64,000 nt of DNA from Eubacteriaceae bacterium (GCA_902362435.1 CABIWW010000005.1:62001-126000), one strand, 5' to 3'. Shown: positions 33,144 through 44,635, numbered from the stretch's first letter. Notes: a model not told the origin generated them from the sequence alone. Made by a program: numbers and translations.

Positions 33144-35963
33144 ATGTATTGTAAGAATTGCGGAAACGAGATCGCAGACAGCTCAAAGTTTTGCAGTCAC
33201 TGCGGACAGCTTGTAGAACCGGAAACGTCCGTGCCGGATAATGCCCCGGCTGCTGCACAGAGACATAAAGCTGTGCAGACAGGAGCTGACAAGAACGAAG
33301 AAAACATCGGCAGCGCTTCTAAAAAGCCGATGTTTGAAGAGTTTCAGTGGAACGTGGATGACTATCCGGGAAGAAGAAAATACGAAAAGACCGAAGATGT
33401 GGATTTTGACTGGAATGCAAAGCCTCAGGATATACCTGATACAGTAACGGGACAGCCGGCCGTGCAGCAGAACGATGCAGCGATAGAAAGAAAAACGGCG
33501 GAACAGATAAGAACTGTGCAGAATTATGCATCAGCGGGCAAGACAGATGCAGCATCCGGGATCGGTAAAGCAGAAGAAGAACAGAAGCCGCTGAGCGCAG
33601 CAGACAGAATAGATAAATTCTATACTTTCAACAGGAAGAACGAAGAATTCCAGCAGCTCCTCAACAGAGAGTATGAAAAGGTCAAATCAGGGAACCCTAT
33701 CAGGCAGGAACTGTCAGAGGCGGAGAAGCTCGCAGACAGGAGATTCGAAGCAAAACCTGAAGATCCGTCGATGGACGCTTTCCTTGAGAAGGAAGGGATA
33801 GTGAAACCTTATCAGCCTAAGGCATTCGAATCTGACGTGCTGCAGAGGATCGAAGCCCAGGAGGCAGAAAAAGAAGCGAAGAGACTTGAGGAAGAAGCAA
33901 GACTTGCCGCTATAGAAGCTGCGAAAAAAGAGGCTGAAGCCGAAGCAAAGAGAAAGGCGGAGGAAGAGGCAAGACTCGCAGCAGAAGAAGCAGAAAGACA
34001 GAGAGCGGCAGAAGAAGCACGCCGCGCCGAGGAAGCTAAAATCGCAGCTGCCGAGGAAGCCAGAAGAAAAGCGGAAGAAGAAGCTGCAAGGCTGGCCGAG
34101 ATCGCAAGGCGCAATGCTGAAGAGGAAGCCCGCCGTGCAGAAGAAGCACGCGTGAAGGCGGCAGAGGAAGCAAGACTCCGTGAAGAGGAGGCTGCAAGAC
34201 TTGCAGCTGAGGAGGAAGCAAGGAGAAAAGCTGAGGCTGAAGCTAAAGTAAAGGCTGCAGAAGAGGCCAGACTCAAGGCTGAAGCGGATCTCAGGGCTGC
34301 ACAGGAAGCTGCAAAGATCAGAGCTCAGCAGGAAGCCAGAATGGCGGCTGAAGCTGAAGCAAGATTCAAGGCTCAGCAGGAAAAGAGACAGCTTGAGGCG
34401 ATAGAGGCACAGAAACGTCTTGAAGCACAGAGAAAGAAACTTGAAGAAGAGGCTAACCAGGCGGTAGCAGAGGAAGAAGTTCGTCGTGTCATCGAGCAGA
34501 CTACGAGAATGCGTGATGAGGAAGCGGCTAAGATAAGAGCTACAGTCGCTGCGATGAGAGAAGGCATAGATCAGATCAGAGAAGATGCTGTGAGCCGCGA
34601 AGTGACAGAAGCTCATCAGGCTACTAAGAACCAGATCGACGAGATGACGAAGGCAAGAAGCTCATTCTTTGCAGAGCTTGAAGAAGCTGACGGTCAGAAC
34701 GCACCTATAGAAGCAGAAGCTGTAAATACACCTGAGGTGACTTTCGCAGAGGCGCCTGCAGCAGAAATTCCTGCAGTGGATATCCCGGCAGAACAGCCGG
34801 CGGCAGATTTCGTCCAGACAGATATATTTGCAGAAAAAGAAAGAACAGAAGACAATGTTACAGGAAGAGACACTCTCTTTTCGGAAAGCGAGTTCTTCCA
34901 TACGAGAACAGTAGATAAAGCAGCTATCATGGCGGGCCTTAACGAGGACACCATAATAGCAAACAAGAGAACGACAGCTGCTCCGGCAAGCGATGAAGAG
35001 TTTTTCAACAGCCTCGATGAGGCAGCGGCACAGCCGACAGCACCGGAGGGATCGATTTTCGACAATGCAGCGCCGGCAGCAGGAATGGCAGCATTCGGAG
35101 CAGGTGCAGCTGATATGGCAGCACAGCAGGAGGCTCAGCCTATAGATTTCAGGACTGATATGGAAAGTGCGCCGGCAGCGGACAGTGCAGACGATCTGCT
35201 CACGCAGTTCGAAAACATCAGCATAGATGATCTGTCACAGTTCGAGCAGCCTCAGGAAGGACAGCCGGAAGCGCAGCAGGCAGTCGTTGAAGAATTCAGG
35301 ATGAGCGACACTATCCAGGCAGGAAGCCTCGGCGACCAGTTCAGAACAGAACAGGGCGCAGCGCTGAATGACACAGTTGTGATGCCGCACAATGACAGCT
35401 TCAGCCAGATGCCGGCAGCCAACGATTTTGACAATTATGGAAATGAAGAGGCGGCAAATTACATAAGGCAGCAGCAGGAGCAGCAGAGCAGCGCAGCAGG
35501 CATGAATGAATTCTACGGCGACGGATTCTATGATGAAGAAGACGAGTCGCAGCTTTCCAAGAAGGAACTCAAGCGCAGAGCAAAAGAGCAGAAGAGACTC
35601 GAGCGCGAAAGAGCAAAAGAAGAAAAAATACTGGCAAAGAGAGACGCTGAATTTGACAACGAAACTTCAGATGAAGTTGAAGAATACGAGAAAAAAGGCG
35701 CAAAGGGCAGACTGGTGCTGAAGATAATCCTCGTTATACTGATCGTTATACTTGCAGTAGAAGTCATAGGCATGGCTATAAGGTTCATCGCACCGCAGAG
35801 TGGCGCAGCGACATTTATAGACAATCAGCTCAACAAGGTCATCCGCCTCATAACCGGGGATGCAGCAGACGGCAGCCAGGCAGACGGAACTGTATACAGC
35901 GCCGGAACGATGCAGATAACTGTAACGGATCCGGACAGCGGAACAGATATCACCATCGTTTAA
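33144..35963 (+). CDS. Zinc-ribbon, long Ala/Glu coiled-coil and C-terminal transmembrane protein, unknown
   Basis: A 939-residue protein. Residues 3-22 are a zinc ribbon ([20 protein letters not shown]). Residues ~230-480 are a very long, repetitive Ala-Glu-Lys-Arg coiled coil like TolA or kinesin-type rods. Residues ~500-840 are acidic and disordered, ~850-875 a transmembrane helix ([21 protein letters not shown]), and the last ~70 residues would lie outside. The zinc ribbon would thus be cytoplasmic, tethered by a rod of about 35 nm. GGAGG precedes the ATG. No family is recognised beyond the ribbon. Confidence 0.8.
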   Translation: MYCKNCGNEIADSSKFCSHCGQLVEPETSVPDNAPAAAQRHKAVQTGADKNEENIGSASKKPMFEEFQWNVDDYPGRRKYEKTEDVDFDWNAKPQDIPDTVTGQPAVQQNDAAIERKTAEQIRTVQNYASAGKTDAASGIGKAEEEQKPLSAADRIDKFYTFNRKNEEFQQLLNREYEKVKSGNPIRQELSEAEKLADRRFEAKPEDPSMDAFLEKEGIVKPYQPKAFESDVLQRIEAQEAEKEAKRLEEEARLAAIEAAKKEAEAEAKRKAEEEARLAAEEAERQRAAEEARRAEEAKIAAAEEARRKAEEEAARLAEIARRNAEEEARRAEEARVKAAEEARLREEEAARLAAEEEARRKAEAEAKVKAAEEARLKAEADLRAAQEAAKIRAQQEARMAAEAEARFKAQQEKRQLEAIEAQKRLEAQRKKLEEEANQAVAEEEVRRVIEQTTRMRDEEAAKIRATVAAMREGIDQIREDAVSREVTEAHQATKNQIDEMTKARSSFFAELEEADGQNAPIEAEAVNTPEVTFAEAPAAEIPAVDIPAEQPAADFVQTDIFAEKERTEDNVTGRDTLFSESEFFHTRTVDKAAIMAGLNEDTIIANKRTTAAPASDEEFFNSLDEAAAQPTAPEGSIFDNAAPAAGMAAFGAGAADMAAQQEAQPIDFRTDMESAPAADSADDLLTQFENISIDDLSQFEQPQEGQPEAQQAVVEEFRMSDTIQAGSLGDQFRTEQGAALNDTVVMPHNDSFSQMPAANDFDNYGNEEAANYIRQQQEQQSSAAGMNEFYGDGFYDEEDESQLSKKELKRRAKEQKRLERERAKEEKILAKRDAEFDNETSDEVEEYEKKGAKGRLVLKIILVILIVILAVEVIGMAIRFIAPQSGAATFIDNQLNKVIRLITGDAADGSQADGTVYSAGTMQITVTDPDSGTDITIV

Positions 35964-36010
35964 CACAGGCCGGGAGGTTTGTGAAACTTTAGAGGGAGGT
36001 ACAGCGTACT

Positions 36011-38881
36011 GTGACAAAGGAGAAAAAGAAACGGACGGGCCTGCGTGTGATAATCGCGATCGTCATAATATTAGGATTGTTTCTGAGCCTTATAGGGTTC
36101 ATCACAGATTTCATGTGGTTCAGAGAACTGGGCTATGTATCGGTGTTTTTTACGAAACTTTTTACCCAGATCAAAATAGGGGTGCCGACCTTTGTCGTAG
36201 TCACATTCCTTGCATACATTTATCTGAAATTCCTCAAACGGGGGTATTTCATAAAAGTATCTTCGGATGAGCCTGTGAACCACGGCAGGCTGAATCTCAT
36301 ATCGTGGGGACTTGCGGCAGCCTATGGTGCGATAACGACGTTCTTTACTGTTACAAAACTGTGGTTTGATTTTCTGCAGTTCATAAACAGTACGTCGTTC
36401 GGTAAAAAAGACCCCCTTTTCGATATGGATATTTCTTTCTATGCATTCAAGCTTGATTTCATAGAAGAAGTGAACCAGATCGTGCTGGTACTGCTGATCG
36501 CATTTGCAGTGCTGACAGTGATCTACTATTCGATACTGCTGACGGTGAGAACGCCTAAGATCTTTGAAGAAAAGGCGCAGACTGTCGATGAAGAAGAGGA
36601 ACAGTCTCAGGCACAGGGCGGTGCCGGAAACGGATTCGACAACCTGAACGGCATGTTCGGCAAATTCACGGAAGCGTTTACAGGAAAGGCCGGAGGCGGC
36701 TTCAAGAGACCGTCGAGACCGCGCAAGTCGTTCGATAATCAGAACCTGAAAATGCTGGTGTCGATAGCGGAGAAACAGCTGATAATAGTCGGAGTGCTGT
36801 TTTTCCTGATGGTCGGAGTGAACTTTTTCCTCAAGCAGTACGACCTGCTGTTCGGCAGCACTGGAGCGGTACATGGTGCGGGATTCACTGATGTGAACAT
36901 CACGCTGTGGATGTACAGGATAATAATGGTGCTTGCAGTATTTGCGGCAGTGGGATTCGCGGTCGGAATAAGCAGGAGACATATAAAGCCTGCAGTTGTG
37001 GCGCCGATCATAATGATAATCATTGGAGTGGCAGGAACAGGCGCAGCCCTTGTAGTGCAGAATCTGGTGGTCACTCCGGACGAGATCAACAAAGAAAGCA
37101 GGTATCTGGAAAGAAACATAGAATATACTCAGACTGCATACGGACTAAACGATGTAAATAAAAAGGAGTTCGCAGCGAGCAATGATCTGACCGGAGAAGA
37201 TATAAGCAACAACGATGAGACGATATCGAACATACGAATAAATGATTATGAACCTGCGAAGACGTTCTACAATCAGACACAGAGCATCAAGCAGTATTAT
37301 TCGTTCAACGATGTCAATGTCGACAGATATAATATAAACGGCGAATATACGCAGACGTTCCTGTCGGCCAGGGAGATCGATGAGAACTCGATAAATGACA
37401 CATGGCTGAACAAGCATCTGAAATATACTCACGGCTACGGCATAACTCTTTCGCGTGTAGACAAGATAACAGCCAGCGGACAGCCGGATATGCTGATAGG
37501 CGGCATTCCACCGGTATCTGACGTCGACGAGATCAAGATCACCAGACCGGAGATCTACTACGGCGAGCTGACAAACAACTATGTTCTGACAAATACGTCG
37601 GAGGAAGAGTTCGACTACCCTGACGGCAACGAGAACAAATACACGACTTACGAAGGAGATGCAGGCATCAAGCTGAACCCGCTCAACAGATTCATGTTCG
37701 CGGTAAAGGAAAGAAGCCTCAAGCTTCTCGTATCAGGGAATGTGAAGAGCTCCTCTAAGATCCTGATCAACAGGAACATCAAAGAGAGAGTGAAGCAGAT
37801 AATGCCGTATCTGGAATATGACAAGTCGCCTTACATGGTAACTGTCGACGGCAAGCTGTACTGGATCATAGATGCATACACATACACGAACAGATATCCT
37901 TATTCGGAACCTTTCAGCGATACTTCCGATACGAACTATATAAGGAACTCTGTAAAAGTGGTGATCGATGCATACAACGGCACGACAGACTACTACATCG
38001 TGGATGATACGGATCCGATAGCGCAGAACTTCAAGAAGATATATCCTGATCTTTTCAAAGACATAAAGGATATGCCGGAAGGTATAAAGGCGCACATAAG
38101 ATATCCGAGCACGCTGCTCAACATACAGGCGCAGGTATATCAGAGATATCACATGAACGACGTGAAAGTCTTCTATCAGAATGAGGACCTGTGGCAGATA
38201 TCCAGCGAGATATACGGCACAGAGGAGCAGACGATGTCTCCGAACTACTACATCATGAAGCTTCCTGGTGAAGACAGTGCGGAATTCGTGAATTCCATAC
38301 CGTTAACACCGAAAGACAAAAAGAATCTGATGGGACTGTTCGTAGCGAGAAATGATGGCGGAAACTACGGCGAACTGATACTTTACCAGATGCCTAAGAG
38401 CCAGACGGTATACGGCCCGATGCAGATAGAAGCTCAGATAGACCAGAACACTGAGATCTCGAAGGAATTCTCACTGTGGAATTCGTCCGGTTCGAAATAC
38501 AGCAGAGGAAACATGTTCGTGGTTCCGATCGAAGATTCGCTGCTCTATATAGAGCCTGTATATCTGGAAGCGACGAATTCGAGCATACCGGAAGTAAAGA
38601 GAGTCATCGTTGTATACGGTGACAATATCGCATATGAAGCGACGCTTGCGGAGGCTCTCAATTCCATGTTCGGAGAGGGCAGCGCATACGAGCGCGAGGA
38701 CAGCGGCAATACAGATACTACATCAGGTGGAAATGGTGACGAACTTAGTCAAACTGAAATAATAAAGAGGGCTCAGGATGCATTCGACAATGCACAGAAT
38801 GCGCAGAAGAACGGCGACTGGGCGAAGTACGGCGAATATCTTAATGAACTGGATAAGTATTTAAATATGTTAAGTAAATAG
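36011..38881 (+). CDS. UPF0182-family membrane protein
   Basis: A 956-residue UPF0182 protein. About seven transmembrane helices lie in residues ~1-340 (for example FLSLIGFITDFMWFRELGYVSVFFTKL, the conserved start), followed by a large extracellular domain with NDVNKKEFAAS, YTHGYGITLS and IRYPSTLLNIQAQVYQRYHM, all typical. The C-terminal ~80 residues are acidic then helical. Function unknown. GTG start at 36011 behind GGGAGG. Last gene of the operon. Confidence 0.92.
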   Translation: MTKEKKKRTGLRVIIAIVIILGLFLSLIGFITDFMWFRELGYVSVFFTKLFTQIKIGVPTFVVVTFLAYIYLKFLKRGYFIKVSSDEPVNHGRLNLISWGLAAAYGAITTFFTVTKLWFDFLQFINSTSFGKKDPLFDMDISFYAFKLDFIEEVNQIVLVLLIAFAVLTVIYYSILLTVRTPKIFEEKAQTVDEEEEQSQAQGGAGNGFDNLNGMFGKFTEAFTGKAGGGFKRPSRPRKSFDNQNLKMLVSIAEKQLIIVGVLFFLMVGVNFFLKQYDLLFGSTGAVHGAGFTDVNITLWMYRIIMVLAVFAAVGFAVGISRRHIKPAVVAPIIMIIIGVAGTGAALVVQNLVVTPDEINKESRYLERNIEYTQTAYGLNDVNKKEFAASNDLTGEDISNNDETISNIRINDYEPAKTFYNQTQSIKQYYSFNDVNVDRYNINGEYTQTFLSAREIDENSINDTWLNKHLKYTHGYGITLSRVDKITASGQPDMLIGGIPPVSDVDEIKITRPEIYYGELTNNYVLTNTSEEEFDYPDGNENKYTTYEGDAGIKLNPLNRFMFAVKERSLKLLVSGNVKSSSKILINRNIKERVKQIMPYLEYDKSPYMVTVDGKLYWIIDAYTYTNRYPYSEPFSDTSDTNYIRNSVKVVIDAYNGTTDYYIVDDTDPIAQNFKKIYPDLFKDIKDMPEGIKAHIRYPSTLLNIQAQVYQRYHMNDVKVFYQNEDLWQISSEIYGTEEQTMSPNYYIMKLPGEDSAEFVNSIPLTPKDKKNLMGLFVARNDGGNYGELILYQMPKSQTVYGPMQIEAQIDQNTEISKEFSLWNSSGSKYSRGNMFVVPIEDSLLYIEPVYLEATNSSIPEVKRVIVVYGDNIAYEATLAEALNSMFGEGSAYEREDSGNTDTTSGGNGDELSQTEIIKRAQDAFDNAQNAQKNGDWAKYGEYLNELDKYLNMLSK

Positions 38882-38891
38882 GATTATTGTT

Positions 38892-38946
38892 CAGGACATT
38901 CCCTTTGCTCCGAGTAGGTTTGACGGGAATGTTCTGTCGTATTCTG
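38892..38946 (+). promoter_or_regulatory. Leader hairpin between UPF0182 and glutamine synthetase genes
   Basis: CAGGACATTCCC pairs with GGGAATGTTCTG (12 bp, one G-U) around a 31-nt loop. There is no T tract, so it is an attenuator, processing site or operator rather than a plain terminator. It matches no riboswitch known to me. Confidence 0.4.
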
Positions 38947-38983
38947 ACTGTAAAATAAACTAAACTAGGGAGGAGACAGCTAT

Positions 38984-40900
38984 ATGTTAAAGTATGATTT
39001 GGATAAGATGCTCTATGTCATACCTGCGGACAGGCACAGTCCGGAAGAGGTAAGCGGCATACTGAAAGAGCATCCCGAAGTGAAATTCGTATCACTTGTC
39101 GGAATTGATATAGGAGGACATGACACTGACGAGAAGATCCCGGTGGAGGAATTCCTCGGAAATATAGAAAAATTCATGAAACATGGTGTTCAGACAGACG
39201 GATCCAGTGTAGTGCTTCCGAAGATAGCTGAGCTGAACAACGCGAAGGTAGATATCATACCTGACGCAAAGGTGAACTGGTTCGTAGACCACAATTTCAA
39301 CTATCCCGATCAGAAGACAGGGCTGCCTGTCGGCACGCTGAGGATCCCTTCGTCACTGGTGCATAACGATTCAGCAAGAGTGGGATCCAGAGTCATCCTC
39401 AGAGATGCGATACACAACTTCAAGAAAGATCTGATGCAGCTGCTGAGAGCTAATCCGTATGTTTTCGAATATCTCGATGCGGACAGCGTGGATGACATAG
39501 ACCAGCTTGTGATAACTGCTGCGACAGAGCTCGAATTCTGGGTAAAGACTCCGGATGACGATGCGGACAGAGAGCAGCTTTCCACGGCACAGATGTTAAA
39601 AGAACAGTACTGGAAGAGAACTACAGGAACTGTCAGAACGGCGCTGGAAGAAGTGATGCTGGTACTGCAGAAGTATGGATTCGACATGGAAATGGGCCAC
39701 AAGGAAGTTGGTGGCGTAAAAGCAAATCTCAGCAATTCAGGAAGCTATGACCATGTAATGGAGCAGCTCGAGATCGACTGGAAATACTCGACGGCTGTCC
39801 AGGCGGCAGATAATGAGAATCAGATAAAATACGTCGTAAGAGATATATTCAGGACATACGGACTCGACGTGACGTTTATGGCGAAACCTGTGGAGGGTGT
39901 TGCAGGAAACGGCGAGCACACTCATATGGGTGTAGCTGCAAAGCTCAAGGACGGCAGGATGATAAACCTGTTTGCACCTTCAGACCCGGAAAATGAATTC
40001 ATGAGCCCGGTAGGATTCGGAGCACTTATGGGAATACTCAAAAACTATGATGTGATAAATCCGTTCGTAAGTGCTACAAACGATTCGCTGAACAGACTCA
40101 AGCCCGGATATGAAGCACCGGTCTGCACGGTAACATCGCTCGGACACAGCGCGAAGCTCCCTTCCAGAAACAGAACGGTACTCGTCGGACTCGTAAGAGA
40201 AGTGGGCAACCAGATGGCAACGAGATTCGAGCTCAGAGCGCCGAACCCTAAGAGCAATACATACCTCGTACTGGCAGCGTCGTACATGGCGATGCTCGAC
40301 GGTATAAAGGAAGCCCTGGAGAACGGTAAAACGCCTGCAGATCTTGAAAAGTCGATCTCAAAGGATTACGGAGAAGATGACTTCTACCTGGATACAGACA
40401 GGATCTACAGAAGCGAAAAGAACGTGTTCGATGAATATACAGAAGAAGAGAGAAGCAGATATTTCGGCAGAGCGCCGAGAACCGTATGGGAAAATATACA
40501 GGCGTTCGAAGATTATCCTGAAAAGCTCGATATATTCAGGAGAGACGACGTTATGAGCGATATCGCTCTCGCATCATACAAGGAAGCGATCAGAGCTCAG
40601 TGGGCGACAGAGCTCCATGACAGGATAATACCTGACACGATGGACTTCGTGAGAGAATGCTGCAAGGCGCATGACGACCTCGACTGCGTGGATTATGACA
40701 GATATTACTGGGGCAAGATACAGCGTCTCAGAAACGAGCTGGGAAGAGATACGCTCGACGAGTTCTGTCTGCTGACGAGGATCAAGCGAGCTCTCGACAG
40801 AGGAGAATACGATCAGGCATCCGCTATGCAGATAGAGATGCAGCAGAAGGTCATCGAGCTGACAGACCTTTACATTACATATAAAAAGAATTTATTTTAA
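38984..40900 (+). CDS. glnA: Glutamine synthetase, long clostridial form
   Basis: A 638-residue glutamine synthetase-family enzyme, much longer than the ~450-residue GSI form. Catalytic-domain marks: ATELEFWV (metal Glu), GNGEHTHMGVAAKL (His/ammonia loop), NDSLNRLKPGYEAP (ATP/glutamate loop) and RNRTVLVG. The last ~170 residues are helical and specific to this long form. It makes glutamine from glutamate, ammonia and ATP. GGGAGGAG precedes the ATG. A subset of such long proteins lack proven activity, so substrate specificity is not certain. serS follows by 21 bp. Confidence 0.88.
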   Translation: MLKYDLDKMLYVIPADRHSPEEVSGILKEHPEVKFVSLVGIDIGGHDTDEKIPVEEFLGNIEKFMKHGVQTDGSSVVLPKIAELNNAKVDIIPDAKVNWFVDHNFNYPDQKTGLPVGTLRIPSSLVHNDSARVGSRVILRDAIHNFKKDLMQLLRANPYVFEYLDADSVDDIDQLVITAATELEFWVKTPDDDADREQLSTAQMLKEQYWKRTTGTVRTALEEVMLVLQKYGFDMEMGHKEVGGVKANLSNSGSYDHVMEQLEIDWKYSTAVQAADNENQIKYVVRDIFRTYGLDVTFMAKPVEGVAGNGEHTHMGVAAKLKDGRMINLFAPSDPENEFMSPVGFGALMGILKNYDVINPFVSATNDSLNRLKPGYEAPVCTVTSLGHSAKLPSRNRTVLVGLVREVGNQMATRFELRAPNPKSNTYLVLAASYMAMLDGIKEALENGKTPADLEKSISKDYGEDDFYLDTDRIYRSEKNVFDEYTEEERSRYFGRAPRTVWENIQAFEDYPEKLDIFRRDDVMSDIALASYKEAIRAQWATELHDRIIPDTMDFVRECCKAHDDLDCVDYDRYYWGKIQRLRNELGRDTLDEFCLLTRIKRALDRGEYDQASAMQIEMQQKVIELTDLYITYKKNLF

Positions 40901-40921
40901 TTTTTGAAAAAGGAGAAGAAT

Positions 40922-42199
40922 ATGCTGGATATCAAGAGAATAAGAGAGGATTTTGATAACGTAAAGAAAGCTGTTGAGTCGAGAGGACAGGGAGACTTCG
41001 GAATAGATAATGTTATAACGCTTGACAAAAAAAGAAGAGAACTGCTTGCTGAAGTAGAGCAGATGAAGAACAGGCAGAGCGTTTCTTCGAAACAGATCCC
41101 TGTGATGAAAAAAGAAGGAAAAGACACGACTGAACTCATGGCAGAGATGAAGAATCTTTCGGATGAGATAAAAGTCCTCGATGCAGAAGTGGGGCAGGTT
41201 GAGGCGGATCTGCGCGACGCACTGCTCAACATCCCTAACACACCGTACAAAGACGTTCAGGTGGGAGCAGACGACAGCGCAAATGTCGAGCTGAGAAAAT
41301 GGGGAGAGCCGAAGGAGTTCGATTTTGAAGAAAAAGCACACTGGGACATCGGTACAGATCTTGATATCCTGGACTTTGAAAGAGCTGCAAAGATCGCAGG
41401 TACGAGATTCACGGTCTACAAGGGACTCGGTGCGAGACTGGAAAGATCGGTTATCAACTTCATGCTCAACCTTCACACTGAAGAACACGGATTCACAGAA
41501 ATACTGCCGCCTTTCATGGTAAACAGAGATGCTATGACAGGAACGGGACAGCTTCCTAAATTCGAAGACGACATGTTCCACGTGCCGGCAAAGGATTTCT
41601 TCCTGATCCCTACAGCAGAAGTTCCTGTAACGAATCTGAGAGACAACGAGATAATAGACGAGGCAGAACTGCCTATTTACTACACTGCATACACACCATG
41701 CTTCAGAAAAGAGGCTGGATCGGCAGGAAGAGACACCAGAGGCCTCATCAGACAGCATCAGTTCAACAAGGTGGAGCTGGTAAAATTCGTAAAGCCTGAG
41801 ACTTCATACGATGAGCTCGAATCTCTGACAAAGGCTGCAGAGACAGTTCTCCAGAAGCTAGAGATCCCTTACAGAGTCGTTAGACTGTCGACAGGAGACC
41901 TGGGATTCTCATCAGCGATGACATACGACATCGAAGTATGGATGCCTAGCTACGGCAGATACGTTGAGATATCATCGTGCAGCAACTTTGAGAATTTCCA
42001 GGCAAGAAGAGGAAACATCAGATTCAGACCTGCAGAAAAAGGCAAGCCTGAATTCGTTCACACTCTCAACGGCTCAGGACTCGCAGTAGGCAGAACAGTA
42101 GCAGCTATACTGGAAAACTACCAGCAGGCAGACGGATCAGTAGTGATCCCTGAAGCACTGAGACCTTACATGGGCGTTGACAAGATCGAGAAAAAATAA
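40922..42199 (+). CDS. serS: Seryl-tRNA synthetase
   Basis: A 425-residue class II synthetase. The N-terminal coiled-coil tRNA arm is ~25-100; motif 2 is [25 protein letters not shown]; motif 3 lies at [19 protein letters not shown]. It charges tRNA-Ser. ATG 40922 follows AAGGAG; the longer TTG-started frame from 40904 covers that site. It is probably co-transcribed with glnA. Confidence 0.97.
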   Translation: MLDIKRIREDFDNVKKAVESRGQGDFGIDNVITLDKKRRELLAEVEQMKNRQSVSSKQIPVMKKEGKDTTELMAEMKNLSDEIKVLDAEVGQVEADLRDALLNIPNTPYKDVQVGADDSANVELRKWGEPKEFDFEEKAHWDIGTDLDILDFERAAKIAGTRFTVYKGLGARLERSVINFMLNLHTEEHGFTEILPPFMVNRDAMTGTGQLPKFEDDMFHVPAKDFFLIPTAEVPVTNLRDNEIIDEAELPIYYTAYTPCFRKEAGSAGRDTRGLIRQHQFNKVELVKFVKPETSYDELESLTKAAETVLQKLEIPYRVVRLSTGDLGFSSAMTYDIEVWMPSYGRYVEISSCSNFENFQARRGNIRFRPAEKGKPEFVHTLNGSGLAVGRTVAAILENYQQADGSVVIPEALRPYMGVDKIEKK

Positions 42200-42223
42200 G
42201 ACAGACAGGAACGGATACACAAT

Positions 42224-43315
42224 ATGACATTTAAACTAGGTGAATATATCGAACCGGATTTTTCGCAGAAGCTTTTCAGGAAAGCTCCGGAAGCAAGGCT
42301 CGCCGAAGCTCCCAAGGACATGACTGCGCCTGAGGGCTTCCATGCGACGTCCATATATCCTGAATATTTCAAGCTCGACGGCAGATGGATACTTCCGAAG
42401 GATTCGCGCATGGACTGCGTTGCGGTCTACGAGGACGGGGATATCCATATCCGCGAGTTCAGGAATATAAAGAAAGGCGATCTCGTTGTCCTAGGCAGGA
42501 CGGAGAAATGTGAGGATGGTATTTATGTAAATGAGAACAGCTTCAGGTTTCCCGATCAGGATACGGACGAACAGACGACCTTTTCATTCAGGCAGGGACG
42601 AAGCCGTGAAACTGCTTTCTCATACGACTACAGCAGCCTTTATGAACTGCTCAGATACGAGCGCGACCATGGACATATCACATGGGTGCTGGGGCCGGCA
42701 TGCGCTTTCGATGCGGAGGCGAGGAATGCGTTTGCGAAACTCGTAGAGGGCGGGTATGTACACTCGCTGCTGGCAGGCAATGCACTTGCCACACACGACC
42801 TGGAAGCAGGATATCTCGGAACTGCGCTCGGTCAGAACGTCAGGACGCAGAAGCCGCATTTCAACGGTCACTACAATCATATCGACACGATAAACAAAGT
42901 GAACCTTTACGGATCGATACCTAAATTCATAGAAGAAGAGCACATAACCGACGGTATAATATACAGCTGTGTGAAAAACAACGTGCCTTTTGTGCTGAAC
43001 GGTTCGATAAGAGACGACGGCCCTCTGCCTGAAGTGTATGAGCATACATACGTAGGGCAGGATGCGATCAGGAGCCACGTCAGAAGATCGACGACCGTTA
43101 TCGGTATGGCGACAGTGCTGCACACTATCGCGACCGGCAACATGACGCCGAGCTACAGAGTACTCGAGGATGGAACAGTACGTCCCGTGTATTTCTACGT
43201 GGTTGACACGTCCGAGTTTGCGGTAAACAAGCTGTCCGACCGCGGCAGTCTTTCTGCAAAGGGCATCGTGACGAACGTGCAGGATTTCGTGTGCAACCTG
43301 GCAAAGAATCTGTAG
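42224..43315 (+). CDS. TIGR00300/LOR-SDH-like protein, possible ornithine cyclodeaminase
   Basis: A 363-residue protein with the family signature GHYNHIDTINKVNLYGSIPKFIEEEHITDGIIY and VLNGSIRDDGPLPEVYEHTY. Archaeal members convert ornithine to proline and ammonia with NAD; the domain also occurs in cyanobacterial arginine-ornithine enzymes and lysine-ketoglutarate reductase-like proteins. A full-length match is judged by eye. It lies 24 bp after serS and 37 bp before an aminotransferase, so amino-acid catabolism is plausible. Confidence 0.75.
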   Translation: MTFKLGEYIEPDFSQKLFRKAPEARLAEAPKDMTAPEGFHATSIYPEYFKLDGRWILPKDSRMDCVAVYEDGDIHIREFRNIKKGDLVVLGRTEKCEDGIYVNENSFRFPDQDTDEQTTFSFRQGRSRETAFSYDYSSLYELLRYERDHGHITWVLGPACAFDAEARNAFAKLVEGGYVHSLLAGNALATHDLEAGYLGTALGQNVRTQKPHFNGHYNHIDTINKVNLYGSIPKFIEEEHITDGIIYSCVKNNVPFVLNGSIRDDGPLPEVYEHTYVGQDAIRSHVRRSTTVIGMATVLHTIATGNMTPSYRVLEDGTVRPVYFYVVDTSEFAVNKLSDRGSLSAKGIVTNVQDFVCNLAKNL

Positions 43316-43352
43316 CAGGACATATAAGCAAGATTGAAAGGAAAGATATTTA

Positions 43353-44543
43353 ATGATAGCAGAAAAGATGAAACCTCTTATGGCTAACAACTCGGCTATA
43401 AGAACGATGTTTGAGGAAGGCGACAAGATGAGAGCCAGGTACGGCGCTGAAAACGTATTCGACTTCAGTCTCGGCAATCCTGATGCACCGGTCCCTGCAG
43501 AGATAAAGCAGGCGATAATAGATGTGCTCAATGAAGAAGAGCCGAGCGTGCTCCACGGATACATGAGCAATGCGGGGTTTGAAGACGTCAGAGCTGCGAT
43601 CGCTGATTCACTGAACAGAAGATTCGGCACATCGTTCGGAAGCGGCAATATCCTGATGACTGTAGGAGCGGCGAGCGGCCTGAACGTAGCGCTCAAGACG
43701 ATCCTCAATCCGGGCGAGGAAGTCATCATATTCGCACCTTACTTCCTCGAGTACAACTGGTACGTGAACAACTACGACGGCAAAGTCGTGCAGGCGCCTA
43801 CGGACAAAGAGACGTTCTATCCTGATCTCGAGAGCTTCGAGAAGCTGATCACGGACAAGACGAGAGTCGTTCTGATCAATACGCCGAACAATCCGACAGG
43901 CGTGATATACAGCGAGGACACTATAAAGAAGATCGCAGAGATCATGGACAGAAAGCAGAAAGAACTCGGAAGGACGATATTCCTGATCTCCGACGAGCCT
44001 TACCGTGAGCTGGCGTTCGGCGGAGCCGAGGTCCCTTACGTTACAAAGTATTACGATAACACGATCGTTGCATATTCATACAGCAAATCGCTGTCACTGC
44101 CGGGCGAGAGGATAGGATATCTCGTTATACCATCGGAGCTTGAGGAAAGCGAGCTGGTGTTCGACACGGCATCGAATGCGAACAGGATAATCGGATGTGT
44201 AAATGCGCCGTCACTCCAGCAGAAAGTCATCGGCAGATGTGTGGACGTCCAGGTGGATCTCGACTACTATGACAGAAACAGGACAGCGCTTTACGAAGGA
44301 CTTAAAGAATGCGGATTCGACTGCGTCAAGCCGGAGGGGGCATTCTACATGTTCCTCAAGTCGCCGGTCGAGGACGAAAACGAATTCTGCGCGGCAGCCA
44401 AGAAGTACAACATCCTGATGGTTCCGGGAACGGCATTTGCATGCCCGGGATATGTGCGTCTGGCATACTGCGTATCTCACGAAAGCATCGTGAACTCGAT
44501 GCCGGGATTCAGAAAGCTCGCTGAAGAATACGGCCTGAGATAG
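43353..44543 (+). CDS. Class I/II pyridoxal-phosphate aminotransferase
   Basis: A 396-residue fold-type I aminotransferase. The PLP Lys is in YSYSKSLSLPGERIGY, with the NTPNNPTG and SDEPYREL motifs as in aspartate aminotransferase-like enzymes. It probably moves amino groups between amino acids and 2-oxoglutarate or pyruvate; specificity unknown. GAAAGGAAAG precedes the ATG. A strong hairpin follows about 90 bp later, ending the glnA-serS-TIGR00300-aminotransferase unit. Confidence 0.93.
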   Translation: MIAEKMKPLMANNSAIRTMFEEGDKMRARYGAENVFDFSLGNPDAPVPAEIKQAIIDVLNEEEPSVLHGYMSNAGFEDVRAAIADSLNRRFGTSFGSGNILMTVGAASGLNVALKTILNPGEEVIIFAPYFLEYNWYVNNYDGKVVQAPTDKETFYPDLESFEKLITDKTRVVLINTPNNPTGVIYSEDTIKKIAEIMDRKQKELGRTIFLISDEPYRELAFGGAEVPYVTKYYDNTIVAYSYSKSLSLPGERIGYLVIPSELEESELVFDTASNANRIIGCVNAPSLQQKVIGRCVDVQVDLDYYDRNRTALYEGLKECGFDCVKPEGAFYMFLKSPVEDENEFCAAAKKYNILMVPGTAFACPGYVRLAYCVSHESIVNSMPGFRKLAEEYGLR

Positions 44544-44635
44544 GTCTGCGCATGCATGCAGATACTGTGCGCGTTTGCAGTACACACAGATAAACAAATA
44601 TTCTGAATAAGAACGCAACTTGAAGTTTATGTGAA

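Noticed and set aside
33714..34616. A 300-codon Cys/Phe/Ser-rich minus-strand frame, and a Ser/Ala-rich one at 33812-34276
   Set aside because: Both are shadows of the repetitive Ala/Glu coiled-coil gene on the plus strand.
38882..38983. Riboswitch or T-box in front of the glutamine synthetase gene
   Set aside because: Only a single 12-bp hairpin is present; no T-box or glutamine-riboswitch sequence could be recognised.
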